This document shows, in pieces, positions 1 through 5,687 of a stretch of 8,180 bases of DNA (positions are counted from its first letter, which is position 1; each line of letters begins with the position of its first letter). Where the stretch lies: contig DAOUUT010000164.1 in the NCBI GenBank assembly GCA_030668025.1, positions 1-8,180 on the forward strand, given 5' to 3'. Under the pieces are notes generated by a model, which saw only the letters and a program-made list of their open reading frames with translations, did not search any database and was not told where the DNA came from. The translations under genes and the position numbers were made by a program. This stretch comes from Promethearchaeota archaeon (GTDB taxonomy: Archaea > Asgardarchaeota > Lokiarchaeia > Sigynarchaeales > SOKP01).

Positions 1-66
1 CCAAATATTAACAAAGAAGATTTTGATTGTTTTGCTAATTTATTAAAAGAGATCCTATATAGTTAA
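1..66 (+). CDS. 3' end of an unidentified protein gene (5' partial)
   Basis: An open frame runs in from the left edge and ends at a TAA at 64-66, leaving 21 codons (PNINKEDFDCF... ending ILYS). The tail looks like one amphipathic helix of the pattern 'ED-x-D-x-hydrophobic', similar to the last helix of many PLP-dependent aminotransferases. Too little is present to name the protein. It is followed at once by a T-rich stretch that would serve as an archaeal terminator, which supports a real gene end on this strand. The frame is seen directly; the aminotransferase idea is a weak guess. Confidence 0.5.
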   Translation, partial: PNINKEDFDCFANLLKEILYS

Positions 67-70
67 CTCC

Positions 71-90
71 TTTTATTTTTAATTTACTTT
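71..90 (+). terminator. T-rich terminator of the left-edge gene
   Basis: A T4-A-T5 tract followed by a second T-rich run begins five bases after the TAA at 64-66, with no hairpin. Archaeal RNA polymerase commonly terminates at such U-tracts. Position and composition are seen; function is inferred. Confidence 0.4.
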
Positions 91-127
91 AGCTAACATT
101 AATAAAATTGAATTTTTATACTTATAA

Positions 128-135
128 TATATATA
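128..135 (+). promoter_or_regulatory. TATA-like box for the zinc ribbon-roadblock gene
   Basis: TATATATA followed by AAAA lies about 61-68 bases upstream of the ATG at 196. An archaeal start site about 25 bases downstream would give a leader of some 40 bases, which would carry a weak purine-rich ribosome binding site (AAAGAGAT, 181-188). The surroundings are very AT-rich, so this is a plausible rather than certain call. Confidence 0.35.
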
Positions 136-195
136 AAAACTTTATTTATGCGATATTATTTCTGATTTTAAAAACTAATAAAAGAGATAATCCCA

Positions 196-1206
196 ATGAT
201 CATTTGTTCTAATTGTGGTGCGACTAATAGCGAGACAAGTGGCCATATTTGTCGAAAGTGCGGTGCTCTACTTCCCACTTCCCGCAGACCTCCAAGAATT
301 AGAATAGCTCCTAGTAAAAAGGAGAAAAAAGAAGAAAAACCTCAAAATAGAATTCCTGATAAGAAAAAAGTGTCTAAACCACATCATTTAGACCTACAAG
401 AGATTCCAAAACCCGAAGAAATAAACGAAATTGAGGATGATCTTATTGAAACCCAAAACCCCCTTAACTACGAAGACATCGAAGAGTTCGTAGAAGGCGA
501 CCTGGAAGATGAAGAGGATACAGATGTTTTAGAAGAAATTGCGCCTCAACCTTATAAAGGTTCAATTATTTCAGATAAAGGCGTTTTCGGACCACCTCGA
601 CAAGTTAAAAGAAGTACTGATACGAAACCACGGAGCGCTCAAAAATCAACAGTATCCCTATCTGAAAAGGAGTCTGTGCTTTTGAAGCAAAAACAATTAG
701 AAGAAGATATGACAAATGTATTGTCATTTTTATCTAAAAAAATAACAGTAAAGCCCTTAGAATCTATTAAAAAACAAAAGCAAGCTATTCAAAAAAAACC
801 AGAAGAAAAAATTCCTCCTCCTTCCAGCATGAACGAAATTTTAAAGGATTTGTTGAAGCTGGATTTACATATTGAAGCCTCCGCAATTGTTAAGGGTGAT
901 GGTACTATTCTCGCTTCAGCAATTTCATCAAGAATTTCAGAAACTTTATTTGCAACAATTGGTCAAAATTTATCCATGATTGGGGACGACATAATCAAAG
1001 GCTTAAGCGCTGGAACTTTGTTGAACATTTCTATAAGGGGGACTGATGGTGTTTTAGACCTCGCGCCCATTGGCTCAAAAAAATCATCTGGAGATGACAT
1101 GATTTTAATGATTCTTTCACATCCTCGCGTTAAATCAGGAATTATATATTTTGCTGTTAGTATAGTAAAAAAACAAGTAAAACAATACTTAGGGCTATTA
1201 AAATAG
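196..1206 (+). CDS. Zinc ribbon-roadblock/LC7 domain protein
   Basis: The 336-residue protein has three parts. Residues 4-22 form a short zinc ribbon, CxxC-x11-CxxC (C4, C7, C19, C22). Residues about 30-210 are a highly charged, proline-rich and probably disordered linker with acidic (75-115) and basic stretches. Residues about 211-336 match a roadblock/LC7 fold: an N-terminal helix (MNEILKDLL), strands around EASAIVKGDGTILASA, a long central helix, then paired strands (TLLNISIRG, VLDLAPIG) and a final helix. Family knowledge: roadblock proteins dimerise and act as scaffolds or regulators of small GTPases, as in Ragulator and MglB, and they are abundant in Asgard genomes. The ATG is the only usual start, because an in-frame TAA lies at 169-171. 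A GTPase with its own roadblock-like domain is encoded 1.7 kb downstream, but partnership is inference. No signal peptide or membrane segment is seen. The ribbon ligand and target are unknown. Confidence 0.82.
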   Translation: MIICSNCGATNSETSGHICRKCGALLPTSRRPPRIRIAPSKKEKKEEKPQNRIPDKKKVSKPHHLDLQEIPKPEEINEIEDDLIETQNPLNYEDIEEFVEGDLEDEEDTDVLEEIAPQPYKGSIISDKGVFGPPRQVKRSTDTKPRSAQKSTVSLSEKESVLLKQKQLEEDMTNVLSFLSKKITVKPLESIKKQKQAIQKKPEEKIPPPSSMNEILKDLLKLDLHIEASAIVKGDGTILASAISSRISETLFATIGQNLSMIGDDIIKGLSAGTLLNISIRGTDGVLDLAPIGSKKSSGDDMILMILSHPRVKSGIIYFAVSIVKKQVKQYLGLLK

Positions 1207-1222
1207 AGATATTTTCCTAATC

Positions 1223-2020
1223 TTAAACTAACTGTTTTTGAACGATAATTCTATTAACTTCGATAGTTTTAAAATATTGTAAATTGATTCTTAATTCTTG
1301 CAAAAACGAATTAAAATTATCTATTCCTACTAATGGAACGTAATTTTCGTTAATTCTGACCCAATTCGATTCTAACGTAACCATAACGGGAATCAAGATA
1401 AAAGGTAACTTTCTTCGAAAGTTAAATTTCATTCCTAATAGGTTCTGTATTAAATTTGATAGAATTTCAGGATTCTTTTTCAGAGCTATTGTTCTTTGAT
1501 ATTGTAGATTTGCAGCTTTATTCATGGCACTGTAAGAGTCTTTGCGTTTCCACTGCTTAGCATCGATTACCAATATGTAACTTTGATAAATGCCAATTAC
1601 ATCGATCTCATACCTCTTTTGAGATGTCTCGTATTTGAGCTCAGATTTATCTGAAAACCTAAAATTTTTGGTTGTTTTATAATTGTTTTGAGACAAAATC
1701 TCTTTGATTAAAGCTTCAAAACCATCGCAGTTTAATAAATATGACAGTTGATTAACATCTAACTCTAAAAACTGAAGGCATCTCGTAATAAACACGATTT
1801 TATTTACTTCTATGTAATGAATATAGTTTCCTTTTTGAATTGAGATAAAATCAAACTTTTCTAAGAAATCACGGAGTTCAAAATCGCTAAAATTTTTGAA
1901 AAATTCAATTTCTGATATTTCAAACCATATTTCGGTTACAGCCGAATCCGTGTCTTTTAATAAGTTATAAATCTCTAAGAAAAAATCCTTTATCAATGTC
2001 GAAGAATAAACCCTAGACAT
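1223..2020 (-). CDS. PD-(D/E)XK nuclease-fold protein (Mrr-like core)
   Basis: The 265-residue protein has a helical N-terminal half (1-95), possibly a DNA-binding or wedge domain. A restriction endonuclease-like core follows at about 98-215. The core begins with an Mrr-style helix, GFEALIKEIL (E102, E107). It continues with EIDVIG (D140) and, twelve residues on, VIDAKQW (D153, K155), giving the D-(x)12-D-x-K arrangement of PD-(D/E)XK enzymes. A downstream helix carries Q173 and Q175, and a hydrophobic strand (LPFILIPVMVTL, 205-216) closes the core. These residues are the metal-binding and catalytic set, so DNA cleavage is likely; specificity cannot be read. No methyltransferase or helicase lies beside it, so a classic restriction system is not supported, and a DNA repair or defence role is open. 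It is convergent with the roadblock gene, with a 16-base gap. A TATA-like stretch about 23-34 bases before the ATG suggests a short or absent leader. Confidence 0.75.
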   Translation of the reverse strand: MSRVYSSTLIKDFFLEIYNLLKDTDSAVTEIWFEISEIEFFKNFSDFELRDFLEKFDFISIQKGNYIHYIEVNKIVFITRCLQFLELDVNQLSYLLNCDGFEALIKEILSQNNYKTTKNFRFSDKSELKYETSQKRYEIDVIGIYQSYILVIDAKQWKRKDSYSAMNKAANLQYQRTIALKKNPEILSNLIQNLLGMKFNFRRKLPFILIPVMVTLESNWVRINENYVPLVGIDNFNSFLQELRINLQYFKTIEVNRIIVQKQLV

Positions 2021-2042
2021 AATGTAAATTAAGTTGATGCTT

Positions 2043-2054
2043 TTAATAATAAAA
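2043..2054 (-). promoter_or_regulatory. TATA-like box for the nuclease-fold gene
   Basis: On the minus strand this reads TTTTATTATTAA, 23-34 bases upstream of the ATG at 2020. That spacing matches promoters of leaderless archaeal transcripts, and no Shine-Dalgarno sequence lies before the ATG. The 105-base gap and T-tract behind the upstream gene also favour a separate promoter. Low-complexity sequence makes the call tentative. Confidence 0.3.
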
Positions 2055-2109
2055 AGAGAGTAATGATATAATGATTAAAGTGTCGTAATGTCGAAAATGT
2101 TGTAAAGAT

Positions 2110-2123
2110 AAAAAAAAAAAAAA
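2110..2123 (-). terminator. Oligo-T terminator of the ATP-cone gene
   Basis: On the minus strand 14 consecutive T residues begin two bases after the TAA at 2126-2128. This is the longest homopolymer in the window and sits exactly where an archaeal U-tract terminator is expected. It argues against read-through into the nuclease gene that follows on the same strand. Confidence 0.65.
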
Positions 2124-2125
2124 TA

Positions 2126-2551
2126 TTATTCAGAAATGTCTGAATTCTCGATCAATTTTTTAACTTCATTGAACTCATCAATAACCCAAGTATATACAAA
2201 CTCTTTTAATTCAGCAATATTATCGCATTCAGATATTTTATCCTTTAAATCGTTATAAGGAAATCCAATTCTTGTATTTTGTAGGCGGGCAATCTCAAAT
2301 CCAAATCTCAATAAAGAATAACTAACAAGCTCTCTTATGAGGGGGGCTGTTAGTATTTTAAGTTTTGACGATGTTACAAAACGAAAAACATCAAGCGTTA
2401 TTTTTTCAGCGTCTTGTTCTGAAAGCTCGGTTTCTTTTAGTAATGAATTATATATACGGATAGGTTCAAATCTTTTTTTTTTTACTATTTTAGCTTCTTT
2501 ATCCTTATATAACACTTCTGGCAAGGAATGAACGATTTTATTTTCAAACAT
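2126..2551 (-). CDS. Stand-alone ATP-cone protein, related to the N-terminus of anaerobic ribonucleotide reductase
   Basis: In this 141-residue protein, residues about 20-97 match the ATP-cone fold. A basic first strand and turn (IVKKKRFEPIRI, 22-33) takes the place of the usual VxKRDGRxExF. Then come a helix with NSLLKE, the LSEQDAEKI helix (43-51), and APLIRELV (69-76). The run ARLQNTRIGFPYNDL (88-102) closely resembles the end of the cone in archaeal class III reductases (NrdD), where a YTRxGxPxYD motif continues into the catalytic barrel. Here it ends in a charged helical tail (108-141) with no barrel, glycyl-radical motif or zinc site. ATP cones bind ATP or dATP as an allosteric signal. 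NrdR, the other short ATP-cone protein, carries an N-terminal zinc ribbon that is absent here. It may be a detached regulatory subunit, a nucleotide sensor or a remnant. It appears intact, with its own terminator and a palindromic promoter region. Confidence 0.78.
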   Translation of the reverse strand: MFENKIVHSLPEVLYKDKEAKIVKKKRFEPIRIYNSLLKETELSEQDAEKITLDVFRFVTSSKLKILTAPLIRELVSYSLLRFGFEIARLQNTRIGFPYNDLKDKISECDNIAELKEFVYTWVIDEFNEVKKLIENSDISE

Positions 2552-2573
2552 AATAAAAAGTTAATTGTCTAAA

Positions 2574-2585
2574 TAATAATTATTA
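2574..2585 (-). promoter_or_regulatory. Perfect 12-base palindrome in the ATP-cone promoter
   Basis: TAATAATTATTA is its own reverse complement. It lies 23-34 bases upstream of the ATP-cone ATG, the position of the TATA box for a leaderless transcript. It may be the TATA element itself, an operator overlapping it, or chance in sequence of this composition. There is no Shine-Dalgarno sequence before the ATG at 2551. Confidence 0.3.
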
Positions 2586-2835
2586 AAAGAAAGTAATTAT
2601 TTTAAAAAATTTTTATTTATCTTTTATTAAATTTTGTTATAAACAATTTTTTTTTTAATTTAAAATTCTCAGCTTAATAGAATAAGTTATGTTATAGAAA
2701 AAATATTGTTAATCTTGAAAACATTTAATAGAGGATTCTTTTTTGATATATTAGAATAGTATTTATTTTAAATCGATTTAGAAGAAATTTATATTTATCT
2801 TTTGATTTAATAGGAGCCTTACTTTACTTAATGTC

Positions 2836-2843
2836 TTTTAAAT
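2836..2843 (+). promoter_or_regulatory. Candidate TATA box for the GTPase gene
   Basis: TTTTAAAT lies 33-40 bases upstream of the ATG at 2876 and resembles the archaeal TTTAWATA box. It would give a leader of roughly ten bases. TTTATATTTA at 2788-2797 is an alternative that would give a leader of about 60 bases. Sequence alone does not decide between them. Confidence 0.25.
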
Positions 2844-2875
2844 CTTGATGATAATCGAAAGTACTTTAAAGAAAT

Positions 2876-4288
2876 ATGTCGAAACCAAAAACTGAGATCA
2901 TAAAGTCAATTGTTTTAAGTGTGTTTGACGATGATGGTCCAACTCCAAAAATCTATTGGCCAAGTAATATGGACGAATCTTCGCGATTATTAATTGCAAT
3001 GAAAACGATTAGCTTATTAATGGGTGATTCAGTGTATCAAAATAGTACATCTATAGAAGAAGTTAACTATTTTGGAATATTACCCTTTCCTGATTTAAAG
3101 TTTGATGGATTAACTTACTTTTTTCTAATTTATGATCCCGAAGCAAGAGGAAGTGCTAAAGCGGCTACAATAACTGTGTTAATAGACGAGGAGGATAAGG
3201 TTTTTTTCTACGAAAACATGAAATATCTAAGAGTAATTATCGATAATGCAGCCTCAAAAGTTCAATTAGCAAAATCGTTAGAAGAAAATGAAGTTATTAT
3301 TAAAGAATTAAGAGGAAAATTGTTAGAATTTACAAGTGAAATAAAGGACCCTTTTTCTTTAAAACGACAAATCAAAATTCTTATGACTGGACTTGATCGA
3401 GCAGGAAAAACGAGTTTTCTTCTAGCGGTTGAGAAACGATATTCAGAAATTATCAAAGCGTTACCGACTAAAGGAGTAGCAAGAACGGAAGAAAAGATAT
3501 TTGAAGAACAAAACTCGATTATATCCATTTGGGACCTAGGTGGGCAAAAGCAATATCGCGAAAAATTTATCGAACAACGCAAGATTTACTTGTATAACGT
3601 AGACTTACTCTTTTATGTTATAGACATTCAAGATTCCGAAAGGATTACAGAAGCAATAGAATTATTTAAAAAAATACTTGATTCATTACTAGATTTGGAC
3701 GAATTTCCTCCGATCGTTTTATGTCTAAATAAATACGATCCTGATATACAGAAGTCAGAAGAAATTAAGAATAATCAAAAAACTTTACACGAAGAAATTA
3801 GTAAGATTTCTGGAGGGTTTTTCGTTAAAATTTTTGAAACCTCGATTTTTGACCACTGGTCTTTAGTATCGGCTTATTCGTTTGGACTTTCACAACTCAG
3901 TCCAAATAGAGAGTTATTCGAAAACCAATTGAAGCATTTCGCTAAGAAGATAAATTCTGACGCAATACTTCTGCTCAATGAAAATGGAATTATTTTGTCA
4001 AATTTCTCTAAAACAGGCATTTCTGAAAAGGTTTTTGAGATTTCGGCACCTCATTTCCAGATGCTCTACAAAACATTTAAGGAATTCAAGTTATTAAAAC
4101 AAGATTTCTTAATTTCTTCAGGAATAACAAGCGAATCTAAAAAAATAATATTTAAAAAGATCCCCGTTGAAAAGTACAATCTATATTTGTTACTCTTTAT
4201 GGAAAAGGATTTAAATCTGGAAAAAATCGATAAAAATTTACCAAAATTCTCTAAGAATCTTAAGGATTTAATCCACACTTATATATAA
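2876..4288 (+). CDS. Longin-like-Arf/Rag GTPase-roadblock-like fusion protein
   Basis: The protein has 470 residues. Residues about 7-125 look longin-like: a first strand IVLSVFDDDGPTPKIYW, a helix, then strands (YFFLIYD, ATITVLID) and a last helix. A coiled-coil-like linker spans 126-158. Residues about 164-340 are a complete small GTPase: GLDRAGKTS (G1, 172-180), P197-T198 (switch I), WDLGGQ (219-224, with Q224 in the catalytic position), NKYD (285-288) and ETS (321-323). G1 and G3 are Arf-like, whereas the QRKIYLYNVDLLFYVID stretch (235-251) and the domain order recall Rag/Gtr. Residues about 345-470 look roadblock-like (INSDAILLLNENGIILSNFS), the position of the Rag C-terminal roadblock domain. 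All nucleotide-binding motifs are intact, so GTP switching is very likely; membrane or scaffold regulation is inferred. There is no signal peptide, membrane segment or prenylation motif. An in-frame TAA nine bases before the ATG fixes the start. It is convergent with the transglutaminase-like gene. Confidence 0.85.
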   Translation: MSKPKTEIIKSIVLSVFDDDGPTPKIYWPSNMDESSRLLIAMKTISLLMGDSVYQNSTSIEEVNYFGILPFPDLKFDGLTYFFLIYDPEARGSAKAATITVLIDEEDKVFFYENMKYLRVIIDNAASKVQLAKSLEENEVIIKELRGKLLEFTSEIKDPFSLKRQIKILMTGLDRAGKTSFLLAVEKRYSEIIKALPTKGVARTEEKIFEEQNSIISIWDLGGQKQYREKFIEQRKIYLYNVDLLFYVIDIQDSERITEAIELFKKILDSLLDLDEFPPIVLCLNKYDPDIQKSEEIKNNQKTLHEEISKISGGFFVKIFETSIFDHWSLVSAYSFGLSQLSPNRELFENQLKHFAKKINSDAILLLNENGIILSNFSKTGISEKVFEISAPHFQMLYKTFKEFKLLKQDFLISSGITSESKKIIFKKIPVEKYNLYLLLFMEKDLNLEKIDKNLPKFSKNLKDLIHTYI

Positions 4289-4297
4289 GAGCTTAAT

Positions 4298-4307
4298 AAA
4301 AAAAAAA
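4298..4307 (-). terminator. Oligo-T terminator of the transglutaminase-like gene
   Basis: Ten consecutive T residues on the minus strand directly abut the TAA at 4308-4310. The arrangement repeats the T14 tract behind the ATP-cone gene, so it is probably the transcription stop for this convergent gene. Confidence 0.55.
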
Positions 4308-5516
4308 TTAATAGGTAAGATATTCTTTTCTTTTTTTTCTGCTTGATCTAATTAACAGAGCTATCCCGATTATCGCAACCCCCGCTAAAGAGCTAATTAT
4401 TATAATAACGAGGGGATCTAGGGAACCAAAGTTTGTTTCTAATACAGTTATTTTCACATCGTAATTGAAAGTGTAAGCATCGTGATCAGAAGTTACTGGT
4501 GACGGAAGGTATGGGAACTCTGATGCGTAATCATGTCCCGGTGATGCCCCCGGCATAAAAAACCAAGCGCCTATATTTAAATTTAAGCTTAGGTAATCGC
4601 TTTTTTTGTAGTCGTTTGGGTTTTGTGGTTCGCAAGCAATCCATCCAATTTCGGGAATATAGTACTCGACCCAAGCGTGACCCAAAAGGCTTGAAGCTCC
4701 ACTTGAACTAGCTTGAAAGTTAAAGACTTGCCCTACTGTTGGTTGAAGATTTGAATCTGTTGATAATAAATATCCGGTTACTTTTCTAGCGGGAATCCCT
4801 TGAATTCTTAACAGAGTAATCATTAATGTAGAATACTCGCTACAATCGCCTAATTCATTGTCGTACGCCCACGATGCGCCTTTCTCTAAAGCGGGAAGTC
4901 CCCCAGCGTAGGTAAGGTAATCTGAAACCCAGGTACTAATCTTTTGAGCCTTTTCGAGCGGGTTATCACTATGATCGACGATACTATTTGACGCAGCAAT
5001 TAGATCGGGGTCGTCTCGCTCGTAAAAAGTTTCCGTATTGTTGCAGTATAAATCAAATATTTCGTCAGAAGTATCATAACTTCCGATGTCTGAATCTAAG
5101 ATAGTGCCAAATGTTACCTCGCTAAGTTTTACATTATATTTTTGACTCAAAGTAATAGAATCAGAAGTATAAAGAGTAGCGTCAAATAAATCGTAAGTAT
5201 TATTGAATTTATCTAGTGAACCTATAATTAGGGAATCGGTTCCCGTTATTGAATTATACAACAAGCTAGATTCTTGATATGGGGGGCAGTATTGGGTAAC
5301 CAACGAATTCGGTTGGCGATCGTTTAATCGTGCGACTTTAAAATAATATAACATCGGTGATGATCGAGTATGAGTAAGTGTGTAGTTAAGTTCCACTTGA
5401 TATGTAACGCTTTGACTAACTTCGTAATTAGAGATGCCTTCAGCTGTTGCAATTGACGTTAAGTTCATTGGAAAAAGAAAGATTAACAATAAAAATGCCA
5501 GCTTATGAGTTTTCAT
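4308..5516 (-). CDS. Secreted, membrane-anchored transglutaminase-like protein
   Basis: The 402-residue protein starts with a signal peptide (residues 1-26: MKTHK, then a hydrophobic stretch ending near ATAEG). A strand-rich ectodomain with sequons at N44, N105 and N159 follows. The transglutaminase-like core spans about 165-300: the helix KAQKISTWVSDYLTYAG, then GDCSEYS with nucleophile C225, RIQGIPARKVTGY, and GHAWVEYY with H280. The third triad position, usually WxxxDP, reads WIACEP, so Glu296 stands where Asp is normal. A single membrane segment (about 368-390) and a basic tail (RKKRKEYLTY) fix the topology: domain outside, short tail inside. In archaea this family includes likely cysteine proteases or amidases acting at the surface; true protein cross-linking is not implied. 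The Asp-to-Glu change may keep or weaken activity. The start fits the signal peptide, and a TATATAAT box 25-32 bases upstream suggests a nearly leaderless mRNA. Confidence 0.85.
   Translation of the reverse strand: MKTHKLAFLLLIFLFPMNLTSIATAEGISNYEVSQSVTYQVELNYTLTHTRSSPMLYYFKVARLNDRQPNSLVTQYCPPYQESSLLYNSITGTDSLIIGSLDKFNNTYDLFDATLYTSDSITLSQKYNVKLSEVTFGTILDSDIGSYDTSDEIFDLYCNNTETFYERDDPDLIAASNSIVDHSDNPLEKAQKISTWVSDYLTYAGGLPALEKGASWAYDNELGDCSEYSTLMITLLRIQGIPARKVTGYLLSTDSNLQPTVGQVFNFQASSSGASSLLGHAWVEYYIPEIGWIACEPQNPNDYKKSDYLSLNLNIGAWFFMPGASPGHDYASEFPYLPSPVTSDHDAYTFNYDVKITVLETNFGSLDPLVIIIISSLAGVAIIGIALLIRSSRKKRKEYLTY
4321..4340 (+). terminator. T-rich terminator of the GTPase gene, inside the opposing gene
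   Basis: Plus-strand T4 and T8 runs (4326-4329, 4331-4338) lie about 40-50 bases past the GTPase stop. On the other strand these bases encode the basic tail RKKRKEY of the transglutaminase-like protein. They are the first long T-runs met by transcription leaving the GTPase gene. Terminator use is inferred. Confidence 0.4.
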
Positions 5517-5540
5517 ATCTATTTGCTTTTTTAAATTTTT

Positions 5541-5548
5541 ATTATATA
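5541..5548 (-). promoter_or_regulatory. TATA box for the transglutaminase-like gene
   Basis: On the minus strand this reads TATATAAT, 25-32 bases before the ATG at 5516. It is the best-formed TATA element among the minus-strand genes. The distance predicts transcription starting at or next to the start codon, and no Shine-Dalgarno sequence is visible. Confidence 0.42.
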
Positions 5549-5642
5549 GAGTATAAAATTATCTCTTTTTATTTTTAATGATTTAATCCTAAGTTAAATT
5601 GGATATAAATAGATTATTAAGATCGAATTATTACTATTTTAG

Positions 5643-5654
5643 TATATTTTTAAA
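5643..5654 (+). promoter_or_regulatory. TATA-like box for the longin-winged helix gene
   Basis: TATATTTTTAAA lies 34-45 bases upstream of the proposed ATT start. A transcript beginning around 5670 would just include the ribosome binding site at 5674-5680. GGATATAAATAG near 5600 is a second candidate. Confidence 0.33.
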
Positions 5655-5673
5655 AAAAAATAGTTATTCTGTT

Positions 5674-5680
5674 AAGGGGA
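5674..5680 (+). promoter_or_regulatory. Shine-Dalgarno site that places the start at ATT 5688
   Basis: AAGGGGA can pair with the anti-Shine-Dalgarno UCCUCC over AGGGG, with one G-U pair. It stands seven bases before ATT at 5688 and far too far (55 bases) from the first conventional start, TTG at 5736. An in-frame TAA at 5673-5675 overlaps it, so translation cannot start further upstream in this frame. Confidence 0.5.
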
Positions 5681-5687
5681 AAATACT

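Larger units (their letters stand above)
2552..2875. other. 324-base divergent intergenic region, extremely AT-rich
   Basis: This stretch separates the minus-strand ATP-cone gene from the plus-strand GTPase gene and must hold both promoters. It contains a 12-base palindrome just upstream of the ATP-cone start (2574-2585) and a T10 run (2649-2658). An exact 11-base direct repeat, ATTTATCTTTT, occurs at 2615-2625 and 2793-2803. TATA-like elements for the plus strand lie at 2788-2797 and 2836-2843. No open frame of useful length and no tRNA-like or strongly structured RNA was seen. Confidence 0.6.

Noticed and set aside
2021..2125. Remainder of a broken nrdD gene downstream of the ATP cone
   Set aside because: No frame in this gap or in the following nuclease gene shows reductase barrel or glycyl-radical sequence, so a frameshifted NrdD is not supported.
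2337..2531. Plus-strand open frame of 64 codons
   Set aside because: It lies wholly inside the ATP-cone gene on the other strand, has no family resemblance, and its composition is that of an antisense shadow.
1223..2551. Restriction-modification or toxin-antitoxin pair made of the nuclease and ATP-cone genes
   Set aside because: The ATP-cone protein is neither a methyltransferase nor an antitoxin, and a 105-base gap with a T14 terminator separates the two genes.
2846..2895. C/D-box-like pair (TGATGA at 2846-2851, CTGA at 2892-2895) hinting at a guide RNA
   Set aside because: The pair spans the start of the GTPase coding region, internal C'/D' boxes and terminal stems were not found, and such short motifs arise by chance.
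3262..3582. Minus-strand open frame of 106 codons
   Set aside because: It is antisense to the GTP-binding motifs of the GTPase gene, which fix the plus strand as coding.
4066..4278. Minus-strand open frame of 70 codons
   Set aside because: It is antisense to the C-terminal domain of the GTPase gene, with no promoter or ribosome binding site of its own.
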